A program made the translations under genes and the position numbers. DNA of 64,000 nt from JBJMLO01 sp045805265 (GTDB lineage Bacteria > Actinomycetota > UBA4738 > JACQTL01), in NCBI GenBank assembly GCA_045805265.1, contig JBJMLO010000015.1:119366-183365 (forward strand). The letters run 5' to 3'. Positions 25,410 to 34,259 of the stretch are shown piece after piece (position 1 is the first letter of the stretch; each line of letters starts with the position of its first letter). The notes beneath the pieces were generated by a model. The model was not told the origin of the DNA, ran no database searches, and worked only from the letters and a program-made list of their open reading frames with translations.

Positions 25410-26537
25410 GCCGTGATCGGAGCGGCCTCGACGGTGGCTTCCGTCTTCTTCCGCTCCTCCTCCCTCTCCTGACGGGCCTCCCGGCGGAGGCTCATCTTCA
25501 GGAGCGTGGCGGCCACGACAAACGAGACGACCGCCGCGACCGCCACGCCGGCGAGCACACCGAAGTAGCCGCCCTTGGGCGTGACGGCGAGGTAGGCGAA
25601 GATGCTCCCGGGGGAAGGCGTTGCGACCAGCCCGGCATGCGTCACCAGAAACGTGAGGACGCCTGCCATCCCACCGGCGATCGTGGCCAGGATCAGGATC
25701 GGGCGCATGAGCACGTAGGGGAAGTAGATCTCGTGGATGCCCCCGAAGAAATGGATGATGATCGCGCCCGGCGCCGTGGGACGGAGCTCACGAGGACCGA
25801 AGAACCAGTACGCCAGGAGGAGCCCCAGCCCCGGACCGGGATTCGTCTCGATCATGAATTGAATGGCTTTCCCGGTCTTCGCGGCCTGCGTCACCCCGAG
25901 CGGCGCGAGGACGCCGTGGTTGATGGCGTTGTTGAGAAACAGCACCTTCGCCGGCTCCACGATGATCGAGACCAGTGGCAGCAGCGTGTGGTCGATCAGG
26001 AACTGGACGACGTCGCCCATGGCGTTCGAGATGTGCTCGACCACCGGACCGATCGCCAGGAACGCCAGAACGGCGAGGATGCCGCCGAGGATTCCGGCGG
26101 AGAAGTTCCTGACGAGCATCTCGAACCCGGTCGGGATTCGCTTCTCGACCGCGCGATCGAACTGCTTGATGAGGTAACCCCCCAGGGGCCCCATGACCAT
26201 GGGCTCCCAGGAACATCGGGATGTCGGCTCCGATCGCGACGCCGGCCGTGGCGATCGCCCCCACCACCGCGCCGCGCTGCCCGTGGACCAGGTATCCGCC
26301 CGTATACCCGATCAGGAGCGGCAGGAGGAACTGGATCATCGGGCCGACGAGCTCGGCCAGCTTCGCGTTGGGAGTCCATCCCGTGGGGATCACGAAGGCA
26401 GTGATGAGACCCCACGCGATGAACGCGCCGATGTTGGGAATCACCATTCCGGCCAGGAATCCACCGAACCTCTGGATCCTGGCCCGGACACCGTTCCCCG
26501 CCGCCATCGGAACCGGAACGGGCATCGACATCGCCAT
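25406..26537 (-). pseudogene. PTS mannitol-type EIIC permease, split by a one-base frameshift
   Basis: Together the two frames give the whole EIIC of about 377 residues. The 5' part, from ATG 26537 with AAGGAGG upstream, reads FGGFLAGMVIPNIGAFIAWG to GVAIGADIPMFLGA. The 3' part resumes at MVMGPLGGYLIKQFD and has NNAINHGVLAPLG and the substrate motif GGIHEIYFPYVLM. They join cleanly if one G of the GGG at 26201-26203 (plus strand) is removed. As sequenced the protein would stop early or be made in two pieces. No other decay is seen, so a sequencing or assembly indel is as likely as a real mutation. Eight or so membrane segments are predicted for the joined protein. Confidence 0.8.
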
Positions 26538-26561
26538 CGCCACACCTCCTTCTCTGCTTGC

Positions 26562-26576
26562 CGCACCCTGGGTGCG
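26562..26576. promoter_or_regulatory. Palindrome in the EIIC leader
   Basis: CGCACCC-T-GGGTGCG is a perfect 15-bp palindrome 25 bp upstream of the EIIC start, in the 143-bp gap after the DeoR gene. It could be an operator or a small mRNA hairpin near the ribosome-binding site. Confidence 0.35.
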
Positions 26577-26680
26577 AGCACCTCGCCGGGCACCGGGCCA
26601 CAATGCGTTCGCCGAGCCGGTCTCCTACGACCACCCCCTCGGGTATGAGCACCCCTCGCGGGTGCCGGTGCGCGAATCGA

Positions 26681-27439
26681 TCACGCCACGACCACCTCGA
26701 CCCCAGCCTCCTCGAGCGCCTGCCGGTCCGGGTGGGGCAGGCCCGCGTCCGTGACCAGGGCGTCGACCTGTTCGATGGACGCGAAGCGGACCGCGTCCTC
26801 CTCTCCCACCTTCGTATGGTCGGCCAGCACCACGACCTGCTGCGCGGCGCGACACATATCGCGCTTGACGGCCGCCTCGGCTGGATCAGGAGTGGAGAGC
26901 CCTCGGGCCACGCTCAGCCCGTTCGTTCCGATGAACGCGACGTCGACCCTGAGGTCCGCGAGCTGCCGCAGCGCCCAGTCGTCCACGTCGGCGAGCGTCC
27001 TGCCGCGGACCCGTCCCCCGATGAGATACAGCTGCACGTTCCGCCTGAGGGTCAGCTCCAGGCCAACGGGCATGGCGTTCGTGAATACGGTGAGGTCCCG
27101 CTCGGGGAACACACGGGCGAGCGCCAGCGTGGTGGTCCCCGCGTCCAGGAGAACCGTCCCCCGATCGGGAACGAACTCCAGGGCGGCGGAGGCGATCCGG
27201 GTCTTCTCCTTCGCCATCGCCTGCGCCTTCTCGGCGATGGCGGGCTCGGCCCGGAATCGCTCGATGGGGATTGCCCCGCCGTGGACTCGCCGGAGCACCC
27301 CCTGGCGCTCCAGATCGGTGAGGTCCCGGCGGATGGTCTCCGGTGTCACCTCGAAGCGATCGGCCAGCTGCGAGACTTCGCCGCGCCCGTCCTGCCGGAC
27401 CACCAGAACGATCTCCTGACGCCGCTCCTCCGCGTACAC
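26681..27439 (-). CDS. DeoR/GlpR family transcriptional regulator
   Basis: 252 residues from GTG 27439 with GGGAGG upstream. N-terminal DeoR HTH (RRQEIVLVVRQDGRGEVSQL, FEVTPETIRRDLTDLERQG, LRRVHGGAI) and the C-terminal sugar-phosphate-sensing domain (LLDAGTTTLALARVFPERDL, FIGTNGLSVARGLSTPDP, VVLADHTKVG). These repressors release DNA when they bind a pathway sugar phosphate. It is the first gene of the PTS operon and probably senses its intermediate. Confidence 0.92.
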   Translation of the reverse strand: MYAEERRQEIVLVVRQDGRGEVSQLADRFEVTPETIRRDLTDLERQGVLRRVHGGAIPIERFRAEPAIAEKAQAMAKEKTRIASAALEFVPDRGTVLLDAGTTTLALARVFPERDLTVFTNAMPVGLELTLRRNVQLYLIGGRVRGRTLADVDDWALRQLADLRVDVAFIGTNGLSVARGLSTPDPAEAAVKRDMCRAAQQVVVLADHTKVGEEDAVRFASIEQVDALVTDAGLPHPDRQALEEAGVEVVVA

Positions 27440-27482
27440 GGTGCCTCCCGGGCTGGTGTCCGAACGAGTCCGAATGCGTGGG

Positions 27483-27512
27483 AGTATGCCCGGAACCTTG
27501 AAGTCCTGTCAA
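27483..27512 (-). promoter_or_regulatory. Promoter of the DeoR-PTS operon
   Basis: On the minus strand TTGACA (27512-27507), an 18-bp spacer and CATACT (27488-27483) form a good sigma-70 promoter, about 45 bp before the DeoR start. The direct repeat CCGAACGAGTCCGAAT just downstream (about 27456-27474) may be part of the operator. Confidence 0.6.
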
Positions 27513-27743
27513 TTCCAGGGAGCAATCGGAAGTATTCGGGCGGGAACGAGCCGCGAAGGATCTCCTCGACTTGACGGGAGAGGACGTACCGGCACCTAGG
27601 TGGAGGGGAGCCGAATGCCGTGACACGCAGAGTTCGCCGGCCGGGGAGCGAGGAGCCGGCCCCGGGGGAGCCACTACCATGCGCGTCGTGGGCGGTTTCT
27701 CGCGCGTGCGTCCCGGAATGCCGAGGCATTCCTCGTAGGCGGC
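27513..27743. other. Intergenic region
   Basis: No gene is apparent between the DeoR promoter and the end of the DyP peroxidase gene. It is GC-rich, without clear repeats or hairpins. Confidence 0.4.
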
Positions 27744-28652
27744 TCAGCGCGACGAAGAATTCACCGAGTCGAAGCGGCGACGCAGGCTCTCCGTCGAGGG
27801 CACGAAGTAGTACGCGCCGGTGAGCGGCCGCGTGAAGTGCGTGAGGGCATCGCGGGTGCCACCCGACAGGCCGGCCATGCTCCGGAGCATCGCGGAGAGC
27901 CGCTCCTGGTCGGCGCTGAAGCCGACGAACATCGTGCCGTGGTCCGTGACGGTCCCGAAGGGCATGTTGCGCCGGAAGACCTTGCCGAAGCGATCCTGGT
28001 CCGTGCTGGCGACGTGGGAGTCCGCCGGCGGCTCCTCGAGCTCGATGCTGTCGGGCTTGGTCCTCCCCATCACCTCCTCCTGTCGGGCGACCGGCAGCGA
28101 CTCCCACGCGCCGGCGTCGTGGACCCACTTCTGCAGGAGGAGGACCGTCCCTCCTGCGCCGGGGCTGCCGTCGGGGACGAGCGCCGCGTCCGGGGCGTCG
28201 ATCAGGGTGGGGTTCTCGGTGCCGTCGATGAAACCGGTCAGGTCGCGATCGTGGCGGTAGGGCCAGCTCGACGTCTCTTCGGCGACCGAGACCAACCCTT
28301 CGAGGTCGGCGATCGCCTCGCGCGCCGCATCGAAGATCACGTCGTAGGCGCTTCCGGAGAGCCACAGCACCGCATCGTGCTGCGAGGCCGGCATCACGAA
28401 GCCGTCGACGCCCACCAGGTCCTCGTCGAACCCCCGGACCTCTGGGGGTGCCTCCGCTGGAGCGACCGCTCGCCAGAGCTCGGGACGAAACCCCGCCACG
28501 AGATTGACGCCACCCATCGTGGTGCGTGGCTCTCGAAGCGCGGAGATCGCGCCGACGACTTCGGTCCCGTCCCGCCCGTTCCGAACGTCGAACTCGAGGT
28601 AGGCGTGGGATGCCGTCCCGAGCGCGAAGATCCCGCCCTGTGGGGTGTTCAT
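27744..28652 (-). CDS. DyP-type heme peroxidase (class B-like)
   Basis: 302 residues from ATG 28652. The family signature is GFIDGTENPTLIDAP (about residues 142-156), supplying the distal Asp and Arg region, and the proximal His lies in the C-terminal half (FGTVTDHGTMFVGFSADQ). No Tat or Sec signal is present, as in class B enzymes (YfeX/DypB). It oxidises dyes, lignin models or porphyrins with hydrogen peroxide. The C-terminus (RRRFDSVNSSSR) lacks an obvious encapsulin-targeting tail and no encapsulin gene is in the window. Confidence 0.88.
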   Translation of the reverse strand: MNTPQGGIFALGTASHAYLEFDVRNGRDGTEVVGAISALREPRTTMGGVNLVAGFRPELWRAVAPAEAPPEVRGFDEDLVGVDGFVMPASQHDAVLWLSGSAYDVIFDAAREAIADLEGLVSVAEETSSWPYRHDRDLTGFIDGTENPTLIDAPDAALVPDGSPGAGGTVLLLQKWVHDAGAWESLPVARQEEVMGRTKPDSIELEEPPADSHVASTDQDRFGKVFRRNMPFGTVTDHGTMFVGFSADQERLSAMLRSMAGLSGGTRDALTHFTRPLTGAYYFVPSTESLRRRFDSVNSSSR

Positions 28653-28761
28653 GTGCCCGATCCTGATCAATCGAGCCCCGGTCGTCCAGCGGCCGCCGAC
28701 CCGGGGGGGTGTGACGTCGAGCGAGATGGCCGGTCCGCTCGCCTCGCGGGAGCCGTGACCG

Positions 28762-29403
28762 CTACTTGACCACGCGATACTTGATGTGGGTGACACCGGG
28801 CGCCTCGATGGCGCGCACCTGCTCGAGCTCGAGGTCGCCGACATTCTCGAGCAACCGCTCGCCCTCACCGAGCAGGATCGGGACGACATGGAGGTCGAAC
28901 TGGTCGACCAGCCCGGCGGCGAGGTACTGCTGGATGACGTCGGCCCCGCCTCCGAGCAGCACGTCCCGTCCCTCCGCGGCTTGCCTGGCCCGGTCCAGCG
29001 CGGACTGGATTCCATCGGTGACGAAGATGAAGGTGGTGCCGCCCTCCATCTCCTGGGGCTCACGGTGATGATGGGTGAGCACGAAGACCGGCGTGTGGTA
29101 GGGCGGATCGTCGCCCCACCAGCCGTTCCAGAGAGGGTCCTCGCTCCAGGGGCCGGGCCCGCCCCCGAACATGTTCCGACCCATCACGACCGCGCCGACG
29201 TTCGATTGCGCCTCCTCGATCACGGGCGTGCTGGCGTTGACCTCACCACCCTCCAGCCCTTGCTGCCGGCGCCATGCCTCCAGATCGAAGACCCACCGGT
29301 GCAGATCCATGCCGCCCACGCCGAGCGGGTTCTCCTCGCTCTGGTCCGGGCCGGCGACGTAGCCGTCCAGCGAGACGGCGACTTGGAACCTGAACGCACA
29401 CAT
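28762..29403 (-). CDS. Dihydrofolate reductase family (RibD C-terminal-like) protein
   Basis: 213 residues from ATG 29403 with GAGGAGG upstream. FQVAVSLDGYVAGPDQS at the start, GAVVMGRNMFGGGPGPW near residue 71, VFVLTHHHREP, and VLLGGGADVIQQYLAAGLVD near residue 145 match the RibD-C reductase family. Unlike the member at 16602-17228 it carries the GPGPW/NGWWGDDPP insertion of one common actinobacterial subgroup. NADPH-dependent reduction is likely; the substrate is unknown. Confidence 0.87.
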   Translation of the reverse strand: MCAFRFQVAVSLDGYVAGPDQSEENPLGVGGMDLHRWVFDLEAWRRQQGLEGGEVNASTPVIEEAQSNVGAVVMGRNMFGGGPGPWSEDPLWNGWWGDDPPYHTPVFVLTHHHREPQEMEGGTTFIFVTDGIQSALDRARQAAEGRDVLLGGGADVIQQYLAAGLVDQFDLHVVPILLGEGERLLENVGDLELEQVRAIEAPGVTHIKYRVVK

Positions 29404-29580
29404 CGAGTCCTCCTCGGTCCGGTGGCTCGGGATGGCCACTCCTGATGTCGTCATCTCCTCAGACCCTGAATCCTTTCGGAGCTCATCGATCGACTCCGTG
29501 TTCTGCAGGAGACTCATATCCTGGGAGGACACGGGAGCGGCACGGACGAGTGAATGCTCCCACGAGAGAAGGGCCGCACG

Positions 29581-29991
29581 ATGAGCGCTTCGGACGATTC
29601 ACGACCGCCGGCCTGGGACGTCGAAGGCGGCGAGGACCTCGATGAGGACCCGGGAGAGGAACTGGAGGCGATGATCGAGCAGGCCGACCGCCCTTTCGCG
29701 AGCGATTCGTTCGGCACCACGGCGGAGGAGCAGGAGGCGGGCGAGTCCCTCGACCAGCGGCTGGCCGAGGACCGGCCGGACCGACGTGCTGCGGATCTCC
29801 AGCTCGTGCTCGAGGACTTCGACGTCCCGGACGACGAGAAGCAGCTCGTGGGCCGGGCTTCGCAGCAGCACGACCGCTTCGTCGCGCCCGAGGAGGCCGC
29901 CATGAAAGTCCGCGACGAGGCCCCGGGGGCGGTCGACCACCCTGACGACGACGATGTGGAGCCCGACCCCGAATCCTCCCAGGGGAGCTGA
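29581..29991 (+). CDS. DUF5709-like acidic protein
   Basis: 136 residues from ATG 29581 with AGAAGGG upstream. Extremely acidic (GEDLDEDPGEELEAMIEQA, VDHPDDDDVEPDPESSQG) with GESLDQRLAEDRPDR near residue 60 and EEAAMKVRDEAPG near the end, which is the pattern of DUF5709, a small soluble actinobacterial family of unknown function. No membrane segment. Confidence 0.7.
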   Translation: MSASDDSRPPAWDVEGGEDLDEDPGEELEAMIEQADRPFASDSFGTTAEEQEAGESLDQRLAEDRPDRRAADLQLVLEDFDVPDDEKQLVGRASQQHDRFVAPEEAAMKVRDEAPGAVDHPDDDDVEPDPESSQGS

Positions 29992-30315
29992 GCCGATGAC
30001 CGGCCCGGGCGTTGTCCACCCGTACGCCGGTCGCCGCCTCGAGCGAGCCCCCGCCTCGTAGCTCGGGCGTGGAGCTTGCGCCCCGCTCGCCGGACGGGGC
30101 TCCAATCCATGGGCAATGACGGCGGGCGAGCGGAGGAGGGGGCAACAAGGACCGTAGGGTTCAGACACAATTGGGTGCCTGTTTCTGGGTAGTCGGCCGC
30201 GGTGCCGGCGTACCCACCATCACTGCCAGCTGGCATGCTGCCCGCGCTCATCCGGCGGATTTGCCCGATCCCCCTGGGCTAGCCGTCGATGACGCAGCGA
30301 GGTCTGCCGCTCCCA
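29992..30315. other. Intergenic region without a recognisable gene
   Basis: About 320 bp between the DUF5709 gene and the UDG-like operon promoter. It is locally less GC-rich around 30150-30180. I see no tRNA, repeat or protein-like frame. Confidence 0.4.
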
Positions 30316-30344
30316 TTGACTGCGACCATCGAGAGGAGTTAGGT
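30316..30344 (+). promoter_or_regulatory. Candidate promoter of the UDG-amidohydrolase-subtilisin operon
   Basis: TTGACT (30316-30321), a 17-bp spacer and TTAGGT (30339-30344) lie about 100 bp before the first gene. Confidence 0.4.
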
Positions 30345-30446
30345 GGACCGGGGCGAGAGGAACGGCGCGGGCAACGAGGCCAGGCCAGCCGCCCGAAGCG
30401 GAGAGACTGCGGTGGCCTGCGAAACGATCGATCGAGGAGGCCGTCA

Positions 30447-31232
30447 ATGAGCGCATTTGATCCCGGACCACCGCCCGATTTCGAGGCCATCTTCGATGTC
30501 GCTCCGGACTATGCGCCCTTCCGCGAGCATTTCTGGTTCGACTGGGGGCCCGTGTTCTACCGGGGTCGCCTCGACGGGACCGCCCGGGTGCTGTGCGTCG
30601 CCTCGGACCCCGGGCCGACCGAGCGGATCGCGGGGCGGACCCTCGTGGGCGACGCCGGCCAACGGGTCCAGGGATTCCTCACCAAGCTCGGGCTCACCCG
30701 GTCGTATCTGTGCCTCAACGCGTTCGCCTTCGCGCTGTTCCCGAGCCACGGCTCCTCCGCACCGACCGTCCTGAAGGATCCCGATCAGCTCGCCTGGCGA
30801 AACGCCCTGTACGACCACGCAGTGCACGCGGGTCTCCAGGCCATCGTGGCGTTCGGGCGGAACGCCCAGCAGGCGGTTGCCCTGTGGCCCGGGGCCTCGG
30901 CGGCGCCGGTGTTCGAGGTCCCCCACCCCAGCAGCCACGACACGGCGGCGCTGGTCGGTGCATGGCAGGCGGCCGTCCCTCAGCTTCGGGCCCTCGTGAC
31001 CCCGGATCCCGACGGTGTGTCGACGGGGCCCAACTACGGCACCACGTTCGCCGAGTCCGACTACGCTCCCATTCCCAAGGCGGACCTCCCGTTCGGGCTC
31101 CCCACGTGGTTCGGAGACGACCACTGGGGTCGCACGGCGAGCCCCCGGCACAGCAACTGCGTGAGCCGGCCGAGCCCCGATGACCACCACACGCTGGCCT
31201 GGATCGCGCCGGACACGGGGGGTGCGCCCTGA
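30447..31232 (+). CDS. Uracil-DNA glycosylase superfamily protein
   Basis: 261 residues from ATG 30447 with GAGGAGG upstream. The UDG fold is shown by VLCVASDPGPTERIAGRTLV then GDAGQRVQGFLTKLG (motif 1 and following helix), AIVAFGRNAQQAV, and PHPSSHD near residue 160 (motif 2). The four cysteines of family 4/5 iron-sulfur enzymes are not present. A C-terminal extension of about 75 residues is unlike standard UDGs. It may remove damaged bases, but adjacency to an amidohydrolase and a protease is odd for a repair enzyme. Its TGA overlaps the likely CTG start of the next gene. Confidence 0.78.
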   Translation: MSAFDPGPPPDFEAIFDVAPDYAPFREHFWFDWGPVFYRGRLDGTARVLCVASDPGPTERIAGRTLVGDAGQRVQGFLTKLGLTRSYLCLNAFAFALFPSHGSSAPTVLKDPDQLAWRNALYDHAVHAGLQAIVAFGRNAQQAVALWPGASAAPVFEVPHPSSHDTAALVGAWQAAVPQLRALVTPDPDGVSTGPNYGTTFAESDYAPIPKADLPFGLPTWFGDDHWGRTASPRHSNCVSRPSPDDHHTLAWIAPDTGGAP

Positions 31233-32878
31233 ACGGCGGGGCCCAGCGGGGCCCGCCGTCCGCGTTCGTCCTGCACGGGCGCGTGGTGACGATGGACGAC
31301 GCCCGCCGGGTCGTCGACGACGGAGCCGTGTACGTCCGAGGAGGCCTCATCGCGGACGTGGCCTCGGCGGCCGCCCCGCCGCCCGACGGTTTCGAGGGGG
31401 CGCCCGTCGTCGCCGTCGGGGGGACCATCTACCCGGGGCTCATTGAGCTCCACAACCACCTCAGCTACGACGCCCTGCCGTTGTGGGCCGTGCCGGAGCG
31501 GTACGGGAACCGCGACCAGTGGGGGAGCGGAGGCCGGAACGCGCGGACCTACCGCCGGCTGATCTCGGGTCCGATGTCCGTCCTCGGGGGCGACGCCGAG
31601 CTCACCGCGGCGGTCACGCGCTACGTGGAGACCAAGGCCCTGATCGGCGGGACCACCACCTCGCAGGGCGTCGCGCTGTACAGCAACCAGGGGATCACCA
31701 AGTACTACTCGGGCGTGGTCCGAAACGTCGAGCAGCCCCTCGACGCCGGCCTGCCCGCCGCGTTCGACCGGATCGCCGACGTGGTCGCCACCGACGCGTC
31801 GCGGTTCCTGACCGAGCAGGATGCGCACACCTGCCTGTTGCTCCACCTCGCCGAGGGAACCGATCCCGCCGCGAGGGGGCACTTCGAGTCCCTCCACCTC
31901 CCCGATGGGAGCTGGGCCATCCGGCCGAGCCTCGCCGGGATCCACAGCGTCGCGCTCGGGGCCGTCGGGTTGCAGGTGATGGCTGACCACCAGGCATCGG
32001 TCGTGTGGTCACCGCTCAGCAACCTGTTGCTGTACGGCGACACCATGGACGTCGCGGGAGCCAAGGCGGCAGACGTCCGCATGGGCATCGGATCCGACTG
32101 GTCGCCGTCGGGGAGCAAGAATCTGTTCGGCGAGCTCAAGGTGGCTCGGCTGGTGAGCCGGTCGAAGGGTGGCGTGTTCTCGGACGTCGAGCTGCTCGAC
32201 ATGGCCACCCGCAACGCCGCAGGGATCCTGGGATGGGACGGGCTCCTGGGGTCCGTCGAGCGGAACAAGTTCGCGGATCTCGTGGTCCTGGCCGGGATCC
32301 AGGGGGATCCGTACGACCGGTTCCTCAGCGCCCGGGAGAGCGCGATCGAGCTCGTCGTGATCGCCGGGGTCCCCCGGTGCGGGCGGGTTCAGCTGATGGC
32401 CGAGCTCGGTGTCGGCGAAGGAGAAGAGCCGCTCGACGTCGGAGCGGCCCTCCGGACCCTGTATCTCACCGACCCCGCGGCGCTCCCCACGGTGGCCGCC
32501 CTGTCCTTCGCCCAGGCCCGGACCCGGCTGGCCGCCGCCCTGGCCGACCTGCCGGGACTCGCCGCCAGGATGGAGCGCCCGACCGCGGAGATGCTCACCG
32601 CGGCGAGGTCCCCGGAGCCCCGGTGGTTCCTCCAGCTCGACCAGGACGAGCCTCCCGGAATCGCCATCCGGCCTCATCTCCCCGGCCCGGACGGGCGCCC
32701 CACGGCCGAGACGCCGATCGACCTCACGGCCGCGGCCGAGCCGCTGTCCACCGTCCTGCAACCGATCGAGCTCGACCCGGTGACCGTCGCCGACGACCCC
32801 GAGTTCCTCCACCGCATCGAACAGGAGCCCAACGTGTGGGCGGACGTCAAGGCGGGCCTCGCCGGGCTCTACGGATAG
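31229..32878 (+). CDS. Amidohydrolase family protein
   Basis: About 549 residues. The first usual start codon in frame is GTG 31283, but that would delete the first beta strand; AFVLHGRVVTMDDARRVVDD is the typical N-terminus and is complete only from CTG 31229, which has GGGGGG six bases upstream and a CTGA overlap with the previous stop. Metal ligands: ELHNHLSYDAL near residue 80 and GIGSDWSPSGSKN near residue 293. The barrel closes around SVERNKFADLVVL. A further 160-residue C-terminal region (from about 390) has no family I recognise. A hydrolase of the ATZ/TRZ-type group is likely; the substrate is unknown. Confidence 0.82.
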   Translation: MNGGAQRGPPSAFVLHGRVVTMDDARRVVDDGAVYVRGGLIADVASAAAPPPDGFEGAPVVAVGGTIYPGLIELHNHLSYDALPLWAVPERYGNRDQWGSGGRNARTYRRLISGPMSVLGGDAELTAAVTRYVETKALIGGTTTSQGVALYSNQGITKYYSGVVRNVEQPLDAGLPAAFDRIADVVATDASRFLTEQDAHTCLLLHLAEGTDPAARGHFESLHLPDGSWAIRPSLAGIHSVALGAVGLQVMADHQASVVWSPLSNLLLYGDTMDVAGAKAADVRMGIGSDWSPSGSKNLFGELKVARLVSRSKGGVFSDVELLDMATRNAAGILGWDGLLGSVERNKFADLVVLAGIQGDPYDRFLSARESAIELVVIAGVPRCGRVQLMAELGVGEGEEPLDVGAALRTLYLTDPAALPTVAALSFAQARTRLAAALADLPGLAARMERPTAEMLTAARSPEPRWFLQLDQDEPPGIAIRPHLPGPDGRPTAETPIDLTAAAEPLSTVLQPIELDPVTVADDPEFLHRIEQEPNVWADVKAGLAGLYG

Positions 32879-32888
32879 AGGAGGCACC

Positions 32889-34202
32889 ATGCGAGTGCTG
32901 ATCCAGCTTCGACACAGCCCGTCGGTCCACGCGGCGTCCCTCGCCATGACGGTGGCGCCGACCGCAGCGTTGGAGGTCCCGGGCGTCATCGTCGATTCGG
33001 CCTACGCCCCCGTGCAGGTCCCCACGCCGATCTCGCCGGCGCTCGGCGTGCCGACCTTCGGGGTCCGCCGGGTGGAGGAGTTCACGTTCGAGCCTCCTGC
33101 CTCGACGTATCTGGTGCGGGGGCAGATCCCCGACGAGGAGGTCGCCCAGCGCGCGGCGCTCGGCCAGGCGGGTGAGCATCCCGACGTCGTCGGGATCTTC
33201 TCCGACCCCGTCATCGCGCACACCGCCGTGTACTGCGGGAACGCCGCCGTGGGGAGCGCGGCCGACGTCGCCGCCAGCCTCGGGGTGAGCGAGCTGGCGG
33301 CCGCCGGGATGGACGGGAAGAACGTCTCGCTGGCGGTGGTCGACACGGGGATCAACCTCGCCTACCTCCGGGCCCTGGGACGCCATCCCCATTTCAGCCC
33401 GACCTACAGCTGGGCGCCCTCGAGCGCGGCGACCGCTCCCGGGAGCCACCCCGTCGACCACGGAACGATGTGCGCCTTCGACGCCGGCATCGCCGCGCCG
33501 AACGCCCGGCTGCTCGACTACGCGGTCCTGCTCGCCCCGAACACGATCTCGGGGCTGCTGAGCGACGCCGTCGTCGCCTACGGGAAGCTCCTCCAGCTCA
33601 TGACGGGCTCGAGGAAGCCCAGGGCGCTCGTGGTCTCGAACAGCTGGGGGCTGTTCGATCCGGCCACCGACTTTCCGGTGGGGCACCCCGGGAACTACAG
33701 CGACAACCCGTCGCACCCGTTCAACATCATCGTGGGGTCCCTCGACGCGGCCGGGGCCGACGTCCTGTTCGCCGCCGGGAACTGCGGCCGGGACTGCCCC
33801 GACGACCGCTGCCGGTTCACCTCGCGACCGATCTGCGGGGCGAACTCCCATCCCCAGGTCCTGAGCGTGGCCGGCATCGACGTCCAGCGGCGCCGCGTGG
33901 GCTACTCGTCGCAGGGCCCCGGACGGCTGAGCTCCCAGAAGCCCGACCTCTCCTCCTACACCCACTTCGCCGGGTCGGGGGTGTTCGGCGCAGAGCCGGA
34001 CTCCGGGACCTCGGCGGCCTGTCCGGTGGCGGCGGGGGTCGTGGCCGCGATCCGGACGAAGCACTCCACGTCCTCCGTCTCGCCGGGGGAGCTCAGGAAT
34101 CTCATCTTCAAGTCGGCCGACGACCTCGGAGGCATGGCGTGGGACGCCGACTTCGGGTGGGGGGCGATCGACCCGGTGGCCCTGGTGGGGCTGTTGGCGT
34201 AG
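32889..34202 (+). CDS. Subtilisin-like (S8) serine peptidase without signal peptide
   Basis: 437 residues from ATG 32889 with GAGGAGG. The first 130 residues form a separate N-terminal domain. Catalytic residues are present: Asp in LAVVDTGINL, His in DHGTMCAFD, oxyanion Asn in LFAAGNCGRDC and Ser in SGTSAACPVAAGV. Four cysteines cluster just after the Asn (NCGRDCPDDRCRF and PICG), suggesting a metal site or disulfides. No Sec or Tat signal and no membrane segment, so it probably acts inside the cell. It follows the amidohydrolase by 10 bp and precedes an 81-residue protein. Confidence 0.88.
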   Translation: MRVLIQLRHSPSVHAASLAMTVAPTAALEVPGVIVDSAYAPVQVPTPISPALGVPTFGVRRVEEFTFEPPASTYLVRGQIPDEEVAQRAALGQAGEHPDVVGIFSDPVIAHTAVYCGNAAVGSAADVAASLGVSELAAAGMDGKNVSLAVVDTGINLAYLRALGRHPHFSPTYSWAPSSAATAPGSHPVDHGTMCAFDAGIAAPNARLLDYAVLLAPNTISGLLSDAVVAYGKLLQLMTGSRKPRALVVSNSWGLFDPATDFPVGHPGNYSDNPSHPFNIIVGSLDAAGADVLFAAGNCGRDCPDDRCRFTSRPICGANSHPQVLSVAGIDVQRRRVGYSSQGPGRLSSQKPDLSSYTHFAGSGVFGAEPDSGTSAACPVAAGVVAAIRTKHSTSSVSPGELRNLIFKSADDLGGMAWDADFGWGAIDPVALVGLLA

Positions 34203-34259
34203 GCGGCCTCGGGTCGACCGATGACGGTCGGGCGCAGCTCACGGGATATGGTGGGGGCG

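Noticed and set aside
27744..28652. Encapsulated DyP peroxidase system
   Set aside because: No encapsulin shell gene in the window and no targeting tail on the peroxidase.
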